IMG/VR virus record: IMGVR_UViG_3300042561_002062
Span: 21,525 to 85,524 of that record
Direction: 5' to 3' (one strand)
DNA from: a virus
Length of the DNA: 64,000 bases
Shown here piece by piece: positions 1-8,821 of the stretch; position 1 is the first letter of the stretch, and each line of letters starts with the position of its first letter. The notes beneath the pieces were generated by a model that worked only from the letters and a program-made list of their open reading frames with translations, had not been told where the DNA came from and did not search any database. Position numbers and translations under genes: made by a program.

Positions 1-259
1 AAGCATCTAAAAGTCCGGTTATTGTATTTGTGCTTCCACACCCTGTTGTTGGGATTACTACAGAAACATCATTAGTAACTTTAGTATAACCAACTGCTGC
101 CATAGCACATGCTTGTTCATGATGGCAGAATACAGGTTTAATATTACTTTGGGCAATAGCATCATTCAAAAACATAGCCCCACCTCCTGTTACTTCAAAT
201 ACATGTTTAATATTTTTTTGTTCTAAAAATGATGCTACATAATCGGCCACTCTTACCAT
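1..259 (-). CDS. ThDP-dependent enzyme, N-terminal part (cut by window edge)
   Basis: Reading leftward from an ATG at 259, about 86 residues are visible and the gene runs off the window. They match the pyrimidine-binding (Pyr) domain of thiamine-diphosphate enzymes of the acetolactate synthase type: VFEVTGGGAMF near the start, then CHHEQACAMAA, whose Glu is the expected cofactor-activating residue, then GYTKVTND and TTGCGSTN. The start overlaps the end of the upstream 4,6-dehydratase-like gene by 7 bases, so the two are probably co-transcribed. Sugar-cluster members of this family include YerE, which adds a two-carbon branch to a 3,6-dideoxy-4-keto sugar. That role is an inference from the neighbours; the substrate cannot be read from this fragment. 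Confidence 0.8.
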   Translation of the reverse strand, partial: MVRVADYVASFLEQKNIKHVFEVTGGGAMFLNDAIAQSNIKPVFCHHEQACAMAAVGYTKVTNDVSVVIPTTGCGSTNTITGLLDA

Positions 260-1218
260 ATAAACTTATTTTTATAATAATCGACAATCTGTGGAAGTTC
301 ATTATCAAATTCTTTTTTTGGTTTCCATCCTAACTTTTGTAATTTAGAATCATCTAAAGCGTATCTAACATCTTGTCCTTGTCTTATATAAGAAAAATCA
401 ATATAATTATCCAACTCTTCTAAATTTTTATTGTCTAATATACAAATTTTTTTCACAGTTTCCAAATTATTTTGCTCAAATCCGCCACAAATATTATAAA
501 TTTCGTTTTTAACTCCTGCGTTTACAATTGTGATTATCGCATCAGCAGTATCTTGTGCGTGCAACCAATTTCGTATTGGTGTCCCACCATTATGTAGTGG
601 AACTTTTCTACCTAACTTTAGATATTTGCAAGTTTTTGGTATTAACTTTTCAACATACTGGCCAATACCGTAATTATTTGTAGGCCTTACTATGATATAT
701 GGTAATCCATATGTTCTTCCCCACGCCATAATTAACATATCAGCGGCTGCCTTTGTAGCCGAGTATGGGTTTGATGGTTTTAATAAATCTGTTTCAATAT
801 GCTCACCCTTTTCAATATCACCATAAACTTCATCGGTACTAAAATGTAATAATGTTGGTTTACTTATATTTTCTCCTCTATGATTTTTAATTAGTTCTAA
901 CAAATTATGAACTCCATTTATATTGGAGTGAATAAAATCATCACTGTTTGCTACTGAATTACCGACATGAGTTTCTGCCGCGGTATTTATTAAATAATCA
1001 CAATCGTATAAAAATTTCAAATCATTTATGTCACATTGAACAAATGAAAAATTTGGATATTTTTTAAATTGTGTTAATAAATCTCTATTTGCTGCATAAG
1101 TTATTTTATCCACACCTTTAACATACCAACCCAAATCTAAACAAGTTTTAGTTACATATGAACCTATGAAACCTAGACAACCCGTCACGTATACGATCCT
1201 CATATTTATTCTATTCAC
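253..1218 (-). CDS. NAD-dependent sugar-nucleotide 4,6-dehydratase/epimerase (RmlB-like)
   Basis: Short-chain dehydrogenase of the extended type, about 320 residues, close to the usual 320-360 of dTDP-glucose 4,6-dehydratases. Visible features: the NAD-binding glycine motif GCLGFIG (residues 13-19), the FSTDEVYG segment with the Thr-Asp-Glu triad typical of dTDP-glucose 4,6-dehydratase (about 126-133), and the catalytic YSATK (152-156). It would produce an NDP-4-keto-6-deoxy-sugar in the cytoplasm. A start at 1203 (MRIVYVTG) is as plausible as 1218 because the Rossmann fold begins there. It overlaps the ThDP enzyme gene by 7 bases and shares the strand with a DegT-type dehydrase at 4.4 kb, suggesting a deoxysugar pathway. 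The exact nucleotide (dTDP, UDP or CDP) is not determined; a CDP-glucose enzyme would usually not carry TDE. Confidence 0.88.
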   Translation of the reverse strand: MNRINMRIVYVTGCLGFIGSYVTKTCLDLGWYVKGVDKITYAANRDLLTQFKKYPNFSFVQCDINDLKFLYDCDYLINTAAETHVGNSVANSDDFIHSNINGVHNLLELIKNHRGENISKPTLLHFSTDEVYGDIEKGEHIETDLLKPSNPYSATKAAADMLIMAWGRTYGLPYIIVRPTNNYGIGQYVEKLIPKTCKYLKLGRKVPLHNGGTPIRNWLHAQDTADAIITIVNAGVKNEIYNICGGFEQNNLETVKKICILDNKNLEELDNYIDFSYIRQGQDVRYALDDSKLQKLGWKPKKEFDNELPQIVDYYKNKFIW

Positions 1219-1256
1219 GAAAATTATATAAGTTTTACATTTTGTATCGTATATTT

Positions 1257-2012
1257 TCAGTAATCATGATAATGGATGTGTTTATCTATTTGTTCAAATT
1301 TTATTTGAGGATTCAACATCAAAGAATATCCGGAAACATTACTAGATGTGACAATTATCTCTTCACATCTAGATAGTGAAATAGCCTCTATCATAATTTC
1401 TTCTGCTAGTCCGTCGATATTTTCTAAATGTTTGTAGTGTATCGGATTTTCATCATCACTTCTATAAATATTTTCATTTAACATTATTAGATCTCCATAT
1501 TTTGATACAAATTCTTTTACTACTTTATTCTCATCGGTAATAAGTAAAATATTTTTATAATTATTTTCTTGAAGTTTATTATCAATTACTTTATAATAAA
1601 AATCGTTATCTAAAAATTCTCCGTGTAGATGATGATCTGTTCTTCTTACATGAACTCCTAGTGAATTTTCTCTAGATATACATAACTCACTACATTTTTT
1701 ACATACAGCATTGTCAAAATGACCATATTTTATTAATATTTTATTTAGTGTCTTGCATAATTCAATATTATGAATAAACTCATAGATATTCCCTACTTTC
1801 ATAGTATCTATATTAATAATATCTTCTGGATTGTGGTTGTCTATGGGTTTTTGGTTGAAAAAAAATTTGTCGAAAAGATTTTTATTATCAGTTTGGTATA
1901 ATATATTATTCCATTTTATGTAAAAATCAACTATTGAGTTATCTTCCAACCATTTAAGACAACCAACAATTATATTGAAACTGGAAAAATCCACATTCTC
2001 TATTTTGTTCAA
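1257..2012 (-). CDS. Putative fucosyltransferase-like glycosyltransferase (HxRRxD motif)
   Basis: A 251-residue protein whose best clue is GVHVRRTDHH at residues 119-128, matching the HxRRxD element that binds GDP-fucose in GT11/GT23/O-fucosyltransferase-type GT-B enzymes. Downstream, ILLITDE, a nucleotide-binding-type strand, and EEIIVTSSNVSGYSLML also fit this superfamily, in which a conserved Ser lies near the C terminus. It lies 38 bases upstream, in transcription order, of the 4,6-dehydratase gene and in line with other glycosyltransferases on the same strand. The donor could be GDP-fucose or another GDP-deoxysugar. It may instead be a divergent GT-B enzyme of another specificity. Confidence 0.6.
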   Translation of the reverse strand: MNKIENVDFSSFNIIVGCLKWLEDNSIVDFYIKWNNILYQTDNKNLFDKFFFNQKPIDNHNPEDIINIDTMKVGNIYEFIHNIELCKTLNKILIKYGHFDNAVCKKCSELCISRENSLGVHVRRTDHHLHGEFLDNDFYYKVIDNKLQENNYKNILLITDENKVVKEFVSKYGDLIMLNENIYRSDDENPIHYKHLENIDGLAEEIMIEAISLSRCEEIIVTSSNVSGYSLMLNPQIKFEQIDKHIHYHDY

Positions 2013-2025
2013 AAAAATATTTCAT

Positions 2026-2712
2026 TTAAAGTAAGAATTTTTGGAAATTATTAGTAATTATGTCGACTCTGTCTAGATTGGTGATGCCTGTAAAATGTGC
2101 TAAAAAAGAATTTTCGTTCCATGGAAAAGTAATCGACGGACGACCCTGCCAAATTCCAGTTTCACTAACATAATTAGGAACAGAATTCAAATATTTGTGT
2201 TCTAAAATTTTGAAGTATTTAGTAAACTCGGGTAGGGAAAACATGTCATTCAATACTCCCTGTTCTTGCACATCACTATTCAATTGGTTTTGTGAAATAT
2301 CTAGAAAGCTTTTTCTAAGAAATTCATTATCTTCGCTAGATTTCAATATAAAATTTCCAGAGCTGAAACATATATGATTATGCCCTGGTCCAGTGAACCA
2401 ATCATAAGAGAAGAAAAAATTTTCTTCACCTTTTACAAAATCATTTATATTATAACTGTCATTAGTAATTATGGAATCACCATCTATCCACATAACATAA
2501 TCATAATGACTGAGTAGTTCCATTGCGTGGAGGAATCTTGAAAATCCAATATGTCTATCGTCCATACCATACTGAGAGTAAACTTTGAATGAATTAATCA
2601 ATAAGAAGTCATAATTCCATTTTTTTGCGTAATTCAATTTAGAAGGAATCGTTAGATTGAAAACATCTTTCATTTTTTCATCAGCGCCCGTAAAGACCAA
2701 TACTTTTTTCAT
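2026..2712 (-). CDS. Putative GT-A glycosyltransferase (GT34/GMA12-like)
   Basis: A 228-residue soluble protein with the layout of galactosyltransferase GMA12/MNN10-type GT-A enzymes: N-terminal MKKVLVFTGADEK strand, NYDFLLIN, then YDYVMWIDGDSIITND (residues 70-85), where D77-G78-D79 is a DxD-type metal/nucleotide-sugar motif. A later FSSGNFILKSS and a C-terminal FLAHFTG with histidine fit the usual acceptor-side loop. It lies 22 bases from the neighbouring GT2-GT10 fusion gene and 13 from the HxRRxD gene, so these are almost certainly one transcript. Acceptor and donor are unknown. Confidence 0.65.
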   Translation of the reverse strand: MKKVLVFTGADEKMKDVFNLTIPSKLNYAKKWNYDFLLINSFKVYSQYGMDDRHIGFSRFLHAMELLSHYDYVMWIDGDSIITNDSYNINDFVKGEENFFFSYDWFTGPGHNHICFSSGNFILKSSEDNEFLRKSFLDISQNQLNSDVQEQGVLNDMFSLPEFTKYFKILEHKYLNSVPNYVSETGIWQGRPSITFPWNENSFLAHFTGITNLDRVDIITNNFQKFLL

Positions 2713-2734
2713 TTTTTGTTTTTATTATTTTTTT

Positions 2735-4408
2735 TTATTTGATTAAATGCCTCAAATACTTATCAAAATATATATCATTATTCCAATACCAAGACAATGC
2801 AGTATTGAAGTTATTTTCAATATACTCTTGTTTAGATCTGTAAAGATTATAGTCTAGACCTTTAATTATATCCAATAATTCTTCCAGAGTTTCAAAAATA
2901 ATTATTCCACGAATATCGAAAAATTCTTCTATATTTGGACAACCTTTGTATATGGGTATAGTTCCTGTGAGAAAACAATCTAAAATTTTTTCTGTAAATA
3001 AGTTTTTGTGTGAACCGTTTTCTATAGCAATTGAAAATGAGTAATCCTTCAATCCATCTAATTTAGCTCTAACTTCATTGTATCCAACACCGAATAAATC
3101 AACTTTCATATGGTTATCGGATAAAAAATTTACACAATTTACCCTAAATCTATGAAAATCAGTGTTTGATTTATTACTAGTAATAAAAGATACTAATTTG
3201 TTTTTAGAATATAGTGAATAAAGATTTTCATCAGCTAGATTTGGCCACCCATCTACATAATGAACACAGTGATTATAATACCAATGAATAGGCCACTCTG
3301 TTTTATGTACATTTTTGTTTAGAACTACTTCACCCCCTAAGTTCCTAAATTTTGCGTTTGGTAACTGGAGAAGACTTTCGTCATATGTCAATATCAAATC
3401 AAACTTTTTATAATTTTTCTTCACTAAATTATAAACTTCAAGTTGGTCAAATAGGTATGGTGGTTCGTGTATATCTGCAACTATTTTCCCTCTTTTGATG
3501 ATTATTTCTCCATTGAGATATTTGAGTATGTTAGAATCTTCTAATACAGTTAGATCAAACTCACCATCAGAGAGATTATATACATAAGAAAATTTTTTTG
3601 GAATACTATTAGCTTCTCTAAAAGTAAAGCTGTTAACTTGGGGAACTTTTTCCCCGGAAAAATCTTCTTTGTAGTGTTTTTTATTTCTGATCTCTAGTTC
3701 GTATACCATATTATCAGAAGTTTCTCTTTCTAGTGTTCTCTCATTTACATTTGGTAGTCGATTTAGCACATATGTGGGAAAATTAACAACACCTATCTTT
3801 TCTTTTTTACACATTTCTAAAAGTGGATAAACAATTGCTAAATCAATAGCGTGTGTGAACCATTTTCCGTTTTTTTTAGAAATCAGATCTACTAGGTTTA
3901 ATTTCTTTATTAGAAATCCTCTTGACGTAAATAGATGACTGGCTCGCCAAACATCTCTTCTATACAATTTATATTCGTGAACAAAATCTGGATAGCATGT
4001 ATTTTGAGGATGTCCCTCCTTCAGATCGTATGATTCATCCTGTATATAATATTTACCATATGTTAACCAATAATCATTAAGATTGTAAAAATTATTTAAG
4101 TTTTCTAATACTTTTTCATCATAAAGCCAATCATCTCCACATACAGCCATATAGATATCATTATCATCTAAATATTCAAAAAAACTTAAAATTCCATAAG
4201 GATATGTATTTTCTGTTTTTTTTATAATCGTGAACTTAGGATTGTTACCCACTAAATTTTTTACTATTTCATAAGTATTATCCGTAGATGCATCATCTAA
4301 ATAATAAACATGGTAGTTCTGATAGGTCTGTGAAATTAAACTAGACAAATTATATTCAACCCAATCTTGATTGTTATAGGATGGCACAAGTATTTTAAAA
4401 AAGTTCAT
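2735..4408 (-). CDS. Two-domain glycosyltransferase: GT2 N-terminal, GT10 (fucosyltransferase-like) C-terminal
   Basis: A 557-residue protein with two recognisable halves. Residues 1 to about 210 look like a GT2 (GT-A) transferase: FKILVPSYNNQDWVEYNL at the N terminus, YYLDDASTDNT, and a CGDDWLYDE DxD region. The C-terminal third carries the GT10 signature: YSFSIAIENGSHKNLFTEK followed by GTIPIYKGCPNIEEFF, the loop that binds GDP-fucose in alpha-1,3/4-fucosyltransferases. Each part is near the length of a minimal free-standing domain, suggesting a bifunctional enzyme that adds two sugars in succession. It sits 14 bases downstream of the DegT-type dehydrase gene. A second GT10-type protein is encoded at 60464-61447. 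Confidence 0.78.
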   Translation of the reverse strand: MNFFKILVPSYNNQDWVEYNLSSLISQTYQNYHVYYLDDASTDNTYEIVKNLVGNNPKFTIIKKTENTYPYGILSFFEYLDDNDIYMAVCGDDWLYDEKVLENLNNFYNLNDYWLTYGKYYIQDESYDLKEGHPQNTCYPDFVHEYKLYRRDVWRASHLFTSRGFLIKKLNLVDLISKKNGKWFTHAIDLAIVYPLLEMCKKEKIGVVNFPTYVLNRLPNVNERTLERETSDNMVYELEIRNKKHYKEDFSGEKVPQVNSFTFREANSIPKKFSYVYNLSDGEFDLTVLEDSNILKYLNGEIIIKRGKIVADIHEPPYLFDQLEVYNLVKKNYKKFDLILTYDESLLQLPNAKFRNLGGEVVLNKNVHKTEWPIHWYYNHCVHYVDGWPNLADENLYSLYSKNKLVSFITSNKSNTDFHRFRVNCVNFLSDNHMKVDLFGVGYNEVRAKLDGLKDYSFSIAIENGSHKNLFTEKILDCFLTGTIPIYKGCPNIEEFFDIRGIIIFETLEELLDIIKGLDYNLYRSKQEYIENNFNTALSWYWNNDIYFDKYLRHLIK

Positions 4409-4422
4409 TTCCTGTAAAATTT

Positions 4423-5571
4423 CTACTTAACAAAAAATTCTTTTATCTTATCACAAACATAATCTACATCTTCGGTTGTCATACCGTGATGTGCTCCCAA
4501 TAAAAATCCATTTTTCATAATAGTATCTGAATTTTGGAATGGTTGTAAATATTCTCTATAGACTGGATGGCGGGTTACATTCCCCGCAAAGGTTACTCTT
4601 GTTTGAATATTATTATCTTCTAAAAAGTGAAGCAACTCATATCTCTTTTCAGTTTGTAGCGGGATTGCTAACCAATTTGGTTTAATACTATCATCCGGTA
4701 GCAATATTTCCTCTACATCTTTCAGATTTTCCAAATATCTTTCAATATTATCTCTTCTGATTTTTTCAAACTCACTAAACCTATCTAATTGAACAAGTCC
4801 AAATGCAGCATTCATTTCTGATGATTTCATATTATAACCTAATACACCGTATAAAAATTTATAATCGTATGGTATTCCATCAACATTATGATTGAATCTA
4901 TCTGACATCTCTTCTGAGTTATCACCAATCCTGCCCCAATCTCTAAATTGTAAGCAAGTATTACGATGTTTTTCTTCATTAAACATCACCATACCACCTG
5001 ATCCTCCGGCAGTAATAACGTGTGACGCATAAAAGCTTGTAGTAGCAATATCCGTTTCTGGTGTGTGGGTAACTGTATCTGCTGAATCTTCAATTAAGAT
5101 AATATCCTCTCTACCCATAGCAATTAAACCTTCTTTGATTTTTTTCCAATCAGGCTTATTACCAATTAAATTAGGTAACATCAGAACTTTAACATCATCG
5201 GTTATTACACCTAACACCTCATCTACATTTACTACATAAGTATTCAAATCAACATCTACAAATACTGGCACTAAACCCAACTGGATTATTGGTGCAAGAG
5301 TTGTTGAAAAAGTACAAGCAGGTGTAACCACTTTAGTTCCTTTTGGAAGGAGTAAACTTGCCAAAGCAAGCAAACATGCTGATGAGCCTGAGTTTACAAA
5401 AACACCATATTTTTTTCCAAAATGTTTTGAAATCCGTTGTTCAAATTCAATTGACTTTGGACCAAATCCTGCTAACCAACCAGATCGTAGGCAATCAACT
5501 ACTGCTTGAATTTCTTGTTCCCCATACGATTCAAATTTGTTGGGTGCATACCATACTTTTTTCCTATTCAT
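4423..5571 (-). CDS. DegT/DnrJ-type PLP enzyme, 3-dehydrase subtype (Lys replaced by His)
   Basis: A 382-residue fold-type I PLP enzyme of the DegT/DnrJ/EryC1/StrS family with NSGSSACLLAL near residue 60, TPACTFSTTLAP, and EDSADT (161-166), where the Asp contacts the PLP pyridine. The residue that is Lys in the sugar aminotransferases is His184 in SFYASHVITAGGSGG (codon at 5020-5022). In known family members this change defines CDP-4-keto-6-deoxyglucose 3-dehydrase (RfbH/DdhC/E1) and GDP-4-keto-6-deoxymannose 3-dehydrase (ColD), which remove the 3-hydroxyl instead of transferring an amino group. The likely role is therefore making a 3,6-dideoxysugar. No Fe-S cysteine cluster typical of E1 is obvious, so it may be closer to ColD. 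Substrate nucleotide unknown. Confidence 0.85.
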   Translation of the reverse strand: MNRKKVWYAPNKFESYGEQEIQAVVDCLRSGWLAGFGPKSIEFEQRISKHFGKKYGVFVNSGSSACLLALASLLLPKGTKVVTPACTFSTTLAPIIQLGLVPVFVDVDLNTYVVNVDEVLGVITDDVKVLMLPNLIGNKPDWKKIKEGLIAMGREDIILIEDSADTVTHTPETDIATTSFYASHVITAGGSGGMVMFNEEKHRNTCLQFRDWGRIGDNSEEMSDRFNHNVDGIPYDYKFLYGVLGYNMKSSEMNAAFGLVQLDRFSEFEKIRRDNIERYLENLKDVEEILLPDDSIKPNWLAIPLQTEKRYELLHFLEDNNIQTRVTFAGNVTRHPVYREYLQPFQNSDTIMKNGFLLGAHHGMTTEDVDYVCDKIKEFFVK

Positions 5572-5587
5572 TTCATCATATTTATTT

Positions 5588-6148
5588 TCAATGTCTGACT
5601 TTATATAAAATCTCTTTGGCGACTGTGTAATTTTTAGTTAGATTTTTCATTTTTTCTAGAAAAAAATAGTCTTCTCCTCTGATACTATTATCAAAAAATA
5701 TTTTGCTTAATTTTTTTTGATTATAACAAAATGAAATTCCAACACGCTCCCAAATTATTTCATCACTTTCAAGAGGTGGCATTATAATACCATCAGAAAA
5801 AATCATTCGCCAAACAACAAAATCATAATCAAGATATTCATCAGATAAAGTTTGAACATAATTCCTATCTAGGGTATCATCATCATCTAAAAAACCAATC
5901 CAATCTGTATTACAGAGAGCAATTCCAATATTTCTGACTAGTCCTGATTCGCCACCATAGTTAGCCATACTACCTAATTTTTTAGAATCTATTGTTTGTA
6001 TACGTGGATCAGAAAAAGATATACCACTAACACCATCATAAACTATAATACATCTCCAATCTTCATTAGTTTGATTAAGTAGTGATTCTACAGAAGTAGA
6101 TAGAGTGTCTCTGTTTAGTGATGGTATTATAAAAGTGATTAGTGACAT
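5588..6148 (-). CDS. Short GT2-family glycosyltransferase
   Basis: A 186-residue GT-A glycosyltransferase. The start MSLITFIIPSLNRDTL and WRCIIVYDGVSG are the standard GT2 nucleotide-binding strands, and DWIGFLDDDDTLD supplies the DxD metal motif. It is shorter than the usual 230-300 residues and lacks an obvious C-terminal acceptor helix, so it may act with a partner or be trimmed. It lies 16 bases upstream, in transcription order, of the DegT-type gene and is the first gene of the leftward cluster; the next gene to the right runs the other way. Confidence 0.75.
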   Translation of the reverse strand: MSLITFIIPSLNRDTLSTSVESLLNQTNEDWRCIIVYDGVSGISFSDPRIQTIDSKKLGSMANYGGESGLVRNIGIALCNTDWIGFLDDDDTLDRNYVQTLSDEYLDYDFVVWRMIFSDGIIMPPLESDEIIWERVGISFCYNQKKLSKIFFDNSIRGEDYFFLEKMKNLTKNYTVAKEILYKVRH

Positions 6149-6235
6149 GTAGATTATATTGTTTTTTTGAGTTTTAGTTTTTCATTTCATTTTTTCATTC
6201 AAACAAAATCAACAAAAAATAATAAAATAGCACAG

Positions 6236-7318
6236 ATGAAATTCGCACTAATTTTAGATAGTTATCCCTCGCGCGAAGAGGATCAAGATATACTACTAAA
6301 AAATATAACTACATTAAAATCTCAAAATATTGACGTTTTTCTTACTAGTCATCATAGATGTAATAGCGAAATAATAGAAAAATGTGATTATTTTTTATTT
6401 GAGAAATGTAATCAGTATTATTTTCATGATTCGCACATTATAAATGAAAATATAGAAGGTATAACTGATCCTATTTTTCAAAAATATTTGAATATTTGGG
6501 ATCTAATTTTTTTAGACAGAGTAATTTTTACTGGTTGGTCGGTAAGTATATTTTCTCAATTTTCATCTGCTATAAATTTCTTGATGAATAAAGGGTATAA
6601 TTACGCCTTTTATTTGGTGGGTGATTGCTTAATACCAGAAAATTTCGGGGAAAAACTAGAAAAAATTTTAGAACAATCTATCGAATACGATAATTACTTC
6701 ATAAAAAATTCTTCACAATTTTCAAATTGGTTTTTACCACACTTCTTCGGATTTTCTATTACTCAAAAATTAGCTAGCAAAATACCTAAAGAGGATTTTT
6801 CAGATAATAAAATATTCCAAAAGTATTACCCAAATCATTCATTTGAGGATATTATCTTGAAGTTATTCGGCCAAGATAAAAATAATATACAAAATCATGA
6901 AGTGATGAATGAAATATTTGGCCCGGGGAATTGGAATTTTTCTTCTGGATCTCCAAAAACTGATGATTTTTGTATTCATTACTATACTACGTCGTCTATT
7001 TATTGCTCAGAATCAGCCGAACAATTAATTTTATTACTTTATGTTTTTGCAGATTGTCCATTTGATACTATAGATTTTACAATTAGCATCTCTGATAAAA
7101 ATAACGTAGTCATATATAACAAAAAAATTAACTTAAGTAAAGGCGTTTGGTATATGGAAAATCTAGATCATATATTTAACAATCTTGAATCTATTACCTT
7201 CGATAAAAAACTAGTGGTTGTAGACAATTCTACTATACCATACACAGACACATTCAACATAGAAAAGAAAAATATAGATAAATATTCCATCTTGAAAAGA
7301 TTTGTAAAAAATATCTGA
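6236..7318 (+). CDS. Unknown protein in glycan block, possible GT-A glycosyltransferase
   Basis: I choose the ATG at 6236 (MKFALILDSYPSREEDQ), giving about 360 residues; an upstream in-frame start would only add a low-complexity Phe/Thr/Lys segment that does not look like protein. The N terminus alternates strands and helices (FALILDSYP, NIDVFLTSHH, CDYFLFEK), and GYNYAFYLVGDCLIPENF resembles the central strand with an acidic metal site of GT-A transferases. The C-terminal 120 residues look like a separate beta-rich domain (FTISISDKNNVVIYNKKI). No family is recognised with confidence. It is followed 32 bases later by an FkbM methyltransferase gene in the same direction. Confidence 0.6.
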   Translation: MKFALILDSYPSREEDQDILLKNITTLKSQNIDVFLTSHHRCNSEIIEKCDYFLFEKCNQYYFHDSHIINENIEGITDPIFQKYLNIWDLIFLDRVIFTGWSVSIFSQFSSAINFLMNKGYNYAFYLVGDCLIPENFGEKLEKILEQSIEYDNYFIKNSSQFSNWFLPHFFGFSITQKLASKIPKEDFSDNKIFQKYYPNHSFEDIILKLFGQDKNNIQNHEVMNEIFGPGNWNFSSGSPKTDDFCIHYYTTSSIYCSESAEQLILLLYVFADCPFDTIDFTISISDKNNVVIYNKKINLSKGVWYMENLDHIFNNLESITFDKKLVVVDNSTIPYTDTFNIEKKNIDKYSILKRFVKNI

Positions 7319-7350
7319 GATTTATAAACCAAAATAAAAAAATTTATCTA

Positions 7351-8262
7351 ATGATTACACTCGATTTTATTTTTCCCGAAAAAAACGGAATACAGTTTAC
7401 AAGTCATTTTACCGAACCACGACAATTGACTGCAAAATTTATAGATACCTATACACAATTGTGTTTCTGGGCTACAGAAATGGAAGTATATCCTTATGGT
7501 TCTTTCTTCATTTCTTATCCTAGAACTACTCAAATTATGACTTTTTTAGTAGAAGATAGTTTAACACATGAAATCTTTCTAAAAATATGTGATTTTACTG
7601 GTAGTTTTCCAAACGATATCAAAAAACTAGATATTTTTGGGAAATTAGAAAATATAGGTAAAAAAATATCAAACACTGATCTCTGGTCAGGACTCACTTT
7701 GTATGAAATTTTTTTAGAAAATGCGTATGAACATCCACTCTGCAAAATAAGTGATGGTGATGTTGTGGTGGATATAGGCGCAAATTTAGGCCTATTTTCT
7801 TATTGGAGCATTCTCAGTGGCGCGTCTGTTGTGCATTCTTTCGAGCCTACACCATTTTTATCGAAAGTTATCAGAGAGACGTTTGAGGATTTACCCATTG
7901 ATAGTCACAATCTTGCAGTGTGGTCTAATGAGAAATTACTCACGCTCAATACTAGTAGAATTTCGATATTTAATTCAATCTATGTATCCGTAAATAATCA
8001 AGTTGAATCGATTGAATGTCAGGGTGTCATATTAGAAAATTGGGCTAGAGAATCAGATATAAAAATAGATTTTTTGAAAATAGATTGTGAGGGATGCGAA
8101 TGGGAAATTTTACCAACTATGAATCCTGAATTTTTACAATCTATCTCTAAAATAGTATTGGAATATCATATACACCAGCCCGATAAGTTACTGGAAATTT
8201 TTTCAGATAATGGTTTTACTACAGAACACAATCATAATATGATCTGGGCTTGGCGTGAATAA
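7351..8262 (+). CDS. FkbM-family methyltransferase with N-terminal extension
   Basis: A 303-residue protein. The C-terminal two thirds are a class I SAM-dependent methyltransferase of the FkbM type: DVVVDIGANLGLFSYW (motif I, about residues 131-146), VHSFEPTPFL with the acidic ribose-binding residue, and the family hallmark DFLKIDCEGCEWEIL near residue 237. The first 120 residues (beta-rich, FPEKNGIQFTSHFTEPRQL) are an added domain similar in style to the C-terminal domain of the preceding protein. FkbM enzymes commonly O-methylate sugars of surface glycans. Two more FkbM-type genes occur at 41877-42734 and 59145-59768. Confidence 0.85.
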   Translation: MITLDFIFPEKNGIQFTSHFTEPRQLTAKFIDTYTQLCFWATEMEVYPYGSFFISYPRTTQIMTFLVEDSLTHEIFLKICDFTGSFPNDIKKLDIFGKLENIGKKISNTDLWSGLTLYEIFLENAYEHPLCKISDGDVVVDIGANLGLFSYWSILSGASVVHSFEPTPFLSKVIRETFEDLPIDSHNLAVWSNEKLLTLNTSRISIFNSIYVSVNNQVESIECQGVILENWARESDIKIDFLKIDCEGCEWEILPTMNPEFLQSISKIVLEYHIHQPDKLLEIFSDNGFTTEHNHNMIWAWRE

Positions 8263-8345
8263 GAACTAATCAACTCCCTTCACATATAATGTTACACAAT
8301 AAGAGTAGATCACACACCGAAAGGTATAAATAATTGGTTGAATAC

Positions 8346-8810
8346 ATGAAAAAACATCAAATAATTCTATCAAAAAATCTTCTAAGAGAAATAACTAAAG
8401 ATGATCTAGATCTTTTGAGAACACAGAAAAACTTGAACAAAAAGTCTTTTTTCTATCAGGATGATATCACACCAGAGGATCAAATAAGTTGGTATGAAAA
8501 ATATTTAGAAAGACCGGAAGACTGGATGATGCTTTCTCATCATGAAAATAGTACTATTTGGGGTATTATGGGTTGTAGAAAATTAGACGAACAAACATTG
8601 GACTTTTATAATATTATCAGGGTTAAGAATATCGAAAAAACCTCTATGAAAAATGTTTTTTTAGAATTTGTTGAATATATGAAACTTCTGTATATAGATC
8701 ATAATATTCAAGTTGAAGTTTTGTCAAATAATCCAGCAATTAGTTGGTATGAAAAATGTGGATTCAAGAAAACAAAAATCTTAGAAAGTAGTGTTATCAT
8801 GAATTTTTAG
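8346..8810 (+). CDS. GNAT-family N-acetyltransferase
   Basis: About 154 residues from the ATG at 8346 (MKKHQIILSKN); a TTG at 8334 is possible but less likely. The fold order fits a RimJ/RimL-type GNAT domain: LREITKDDLDLLR at the start, a central strand TIWGIMGCRKLDEQTLDFY, and the C-terminal NNPAISWYEKCGFKK, which is the usual beta5-alpha4 segment of this family. The acetyl-CoA pyrophosphate loop (Q/RxxGxG/A) is weak. Following an FkbM gene in a glycan block, it may acylate an amino sugar, but protein acetylation cannot be excluded. Confidence 0.75.
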   Translation: MKKHQIILSKNLLREITKDDLDLLRTQKNLNKKSFFYQDDITPEDQISWYEKYLERPEDWMMLSHHENSTIWGIMGCRKLDEQTLDFYNIIRVKNIEKTSMKNVFLEFVEYMKLLYIDHNIQVEVLSNNPAISWYEKCGFKKTKILESSVIMNF

Positions 8811-8821
8811 ATATATAATTT

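Noticed and set aside
6167-6235. In-frame upstream extension of the 6236 gene
   Set aside because: The added residues are a low-complexity Phe/Lys/Asn run from AT-rich non-coding sequence; the fold starts at MKFALILDSY.
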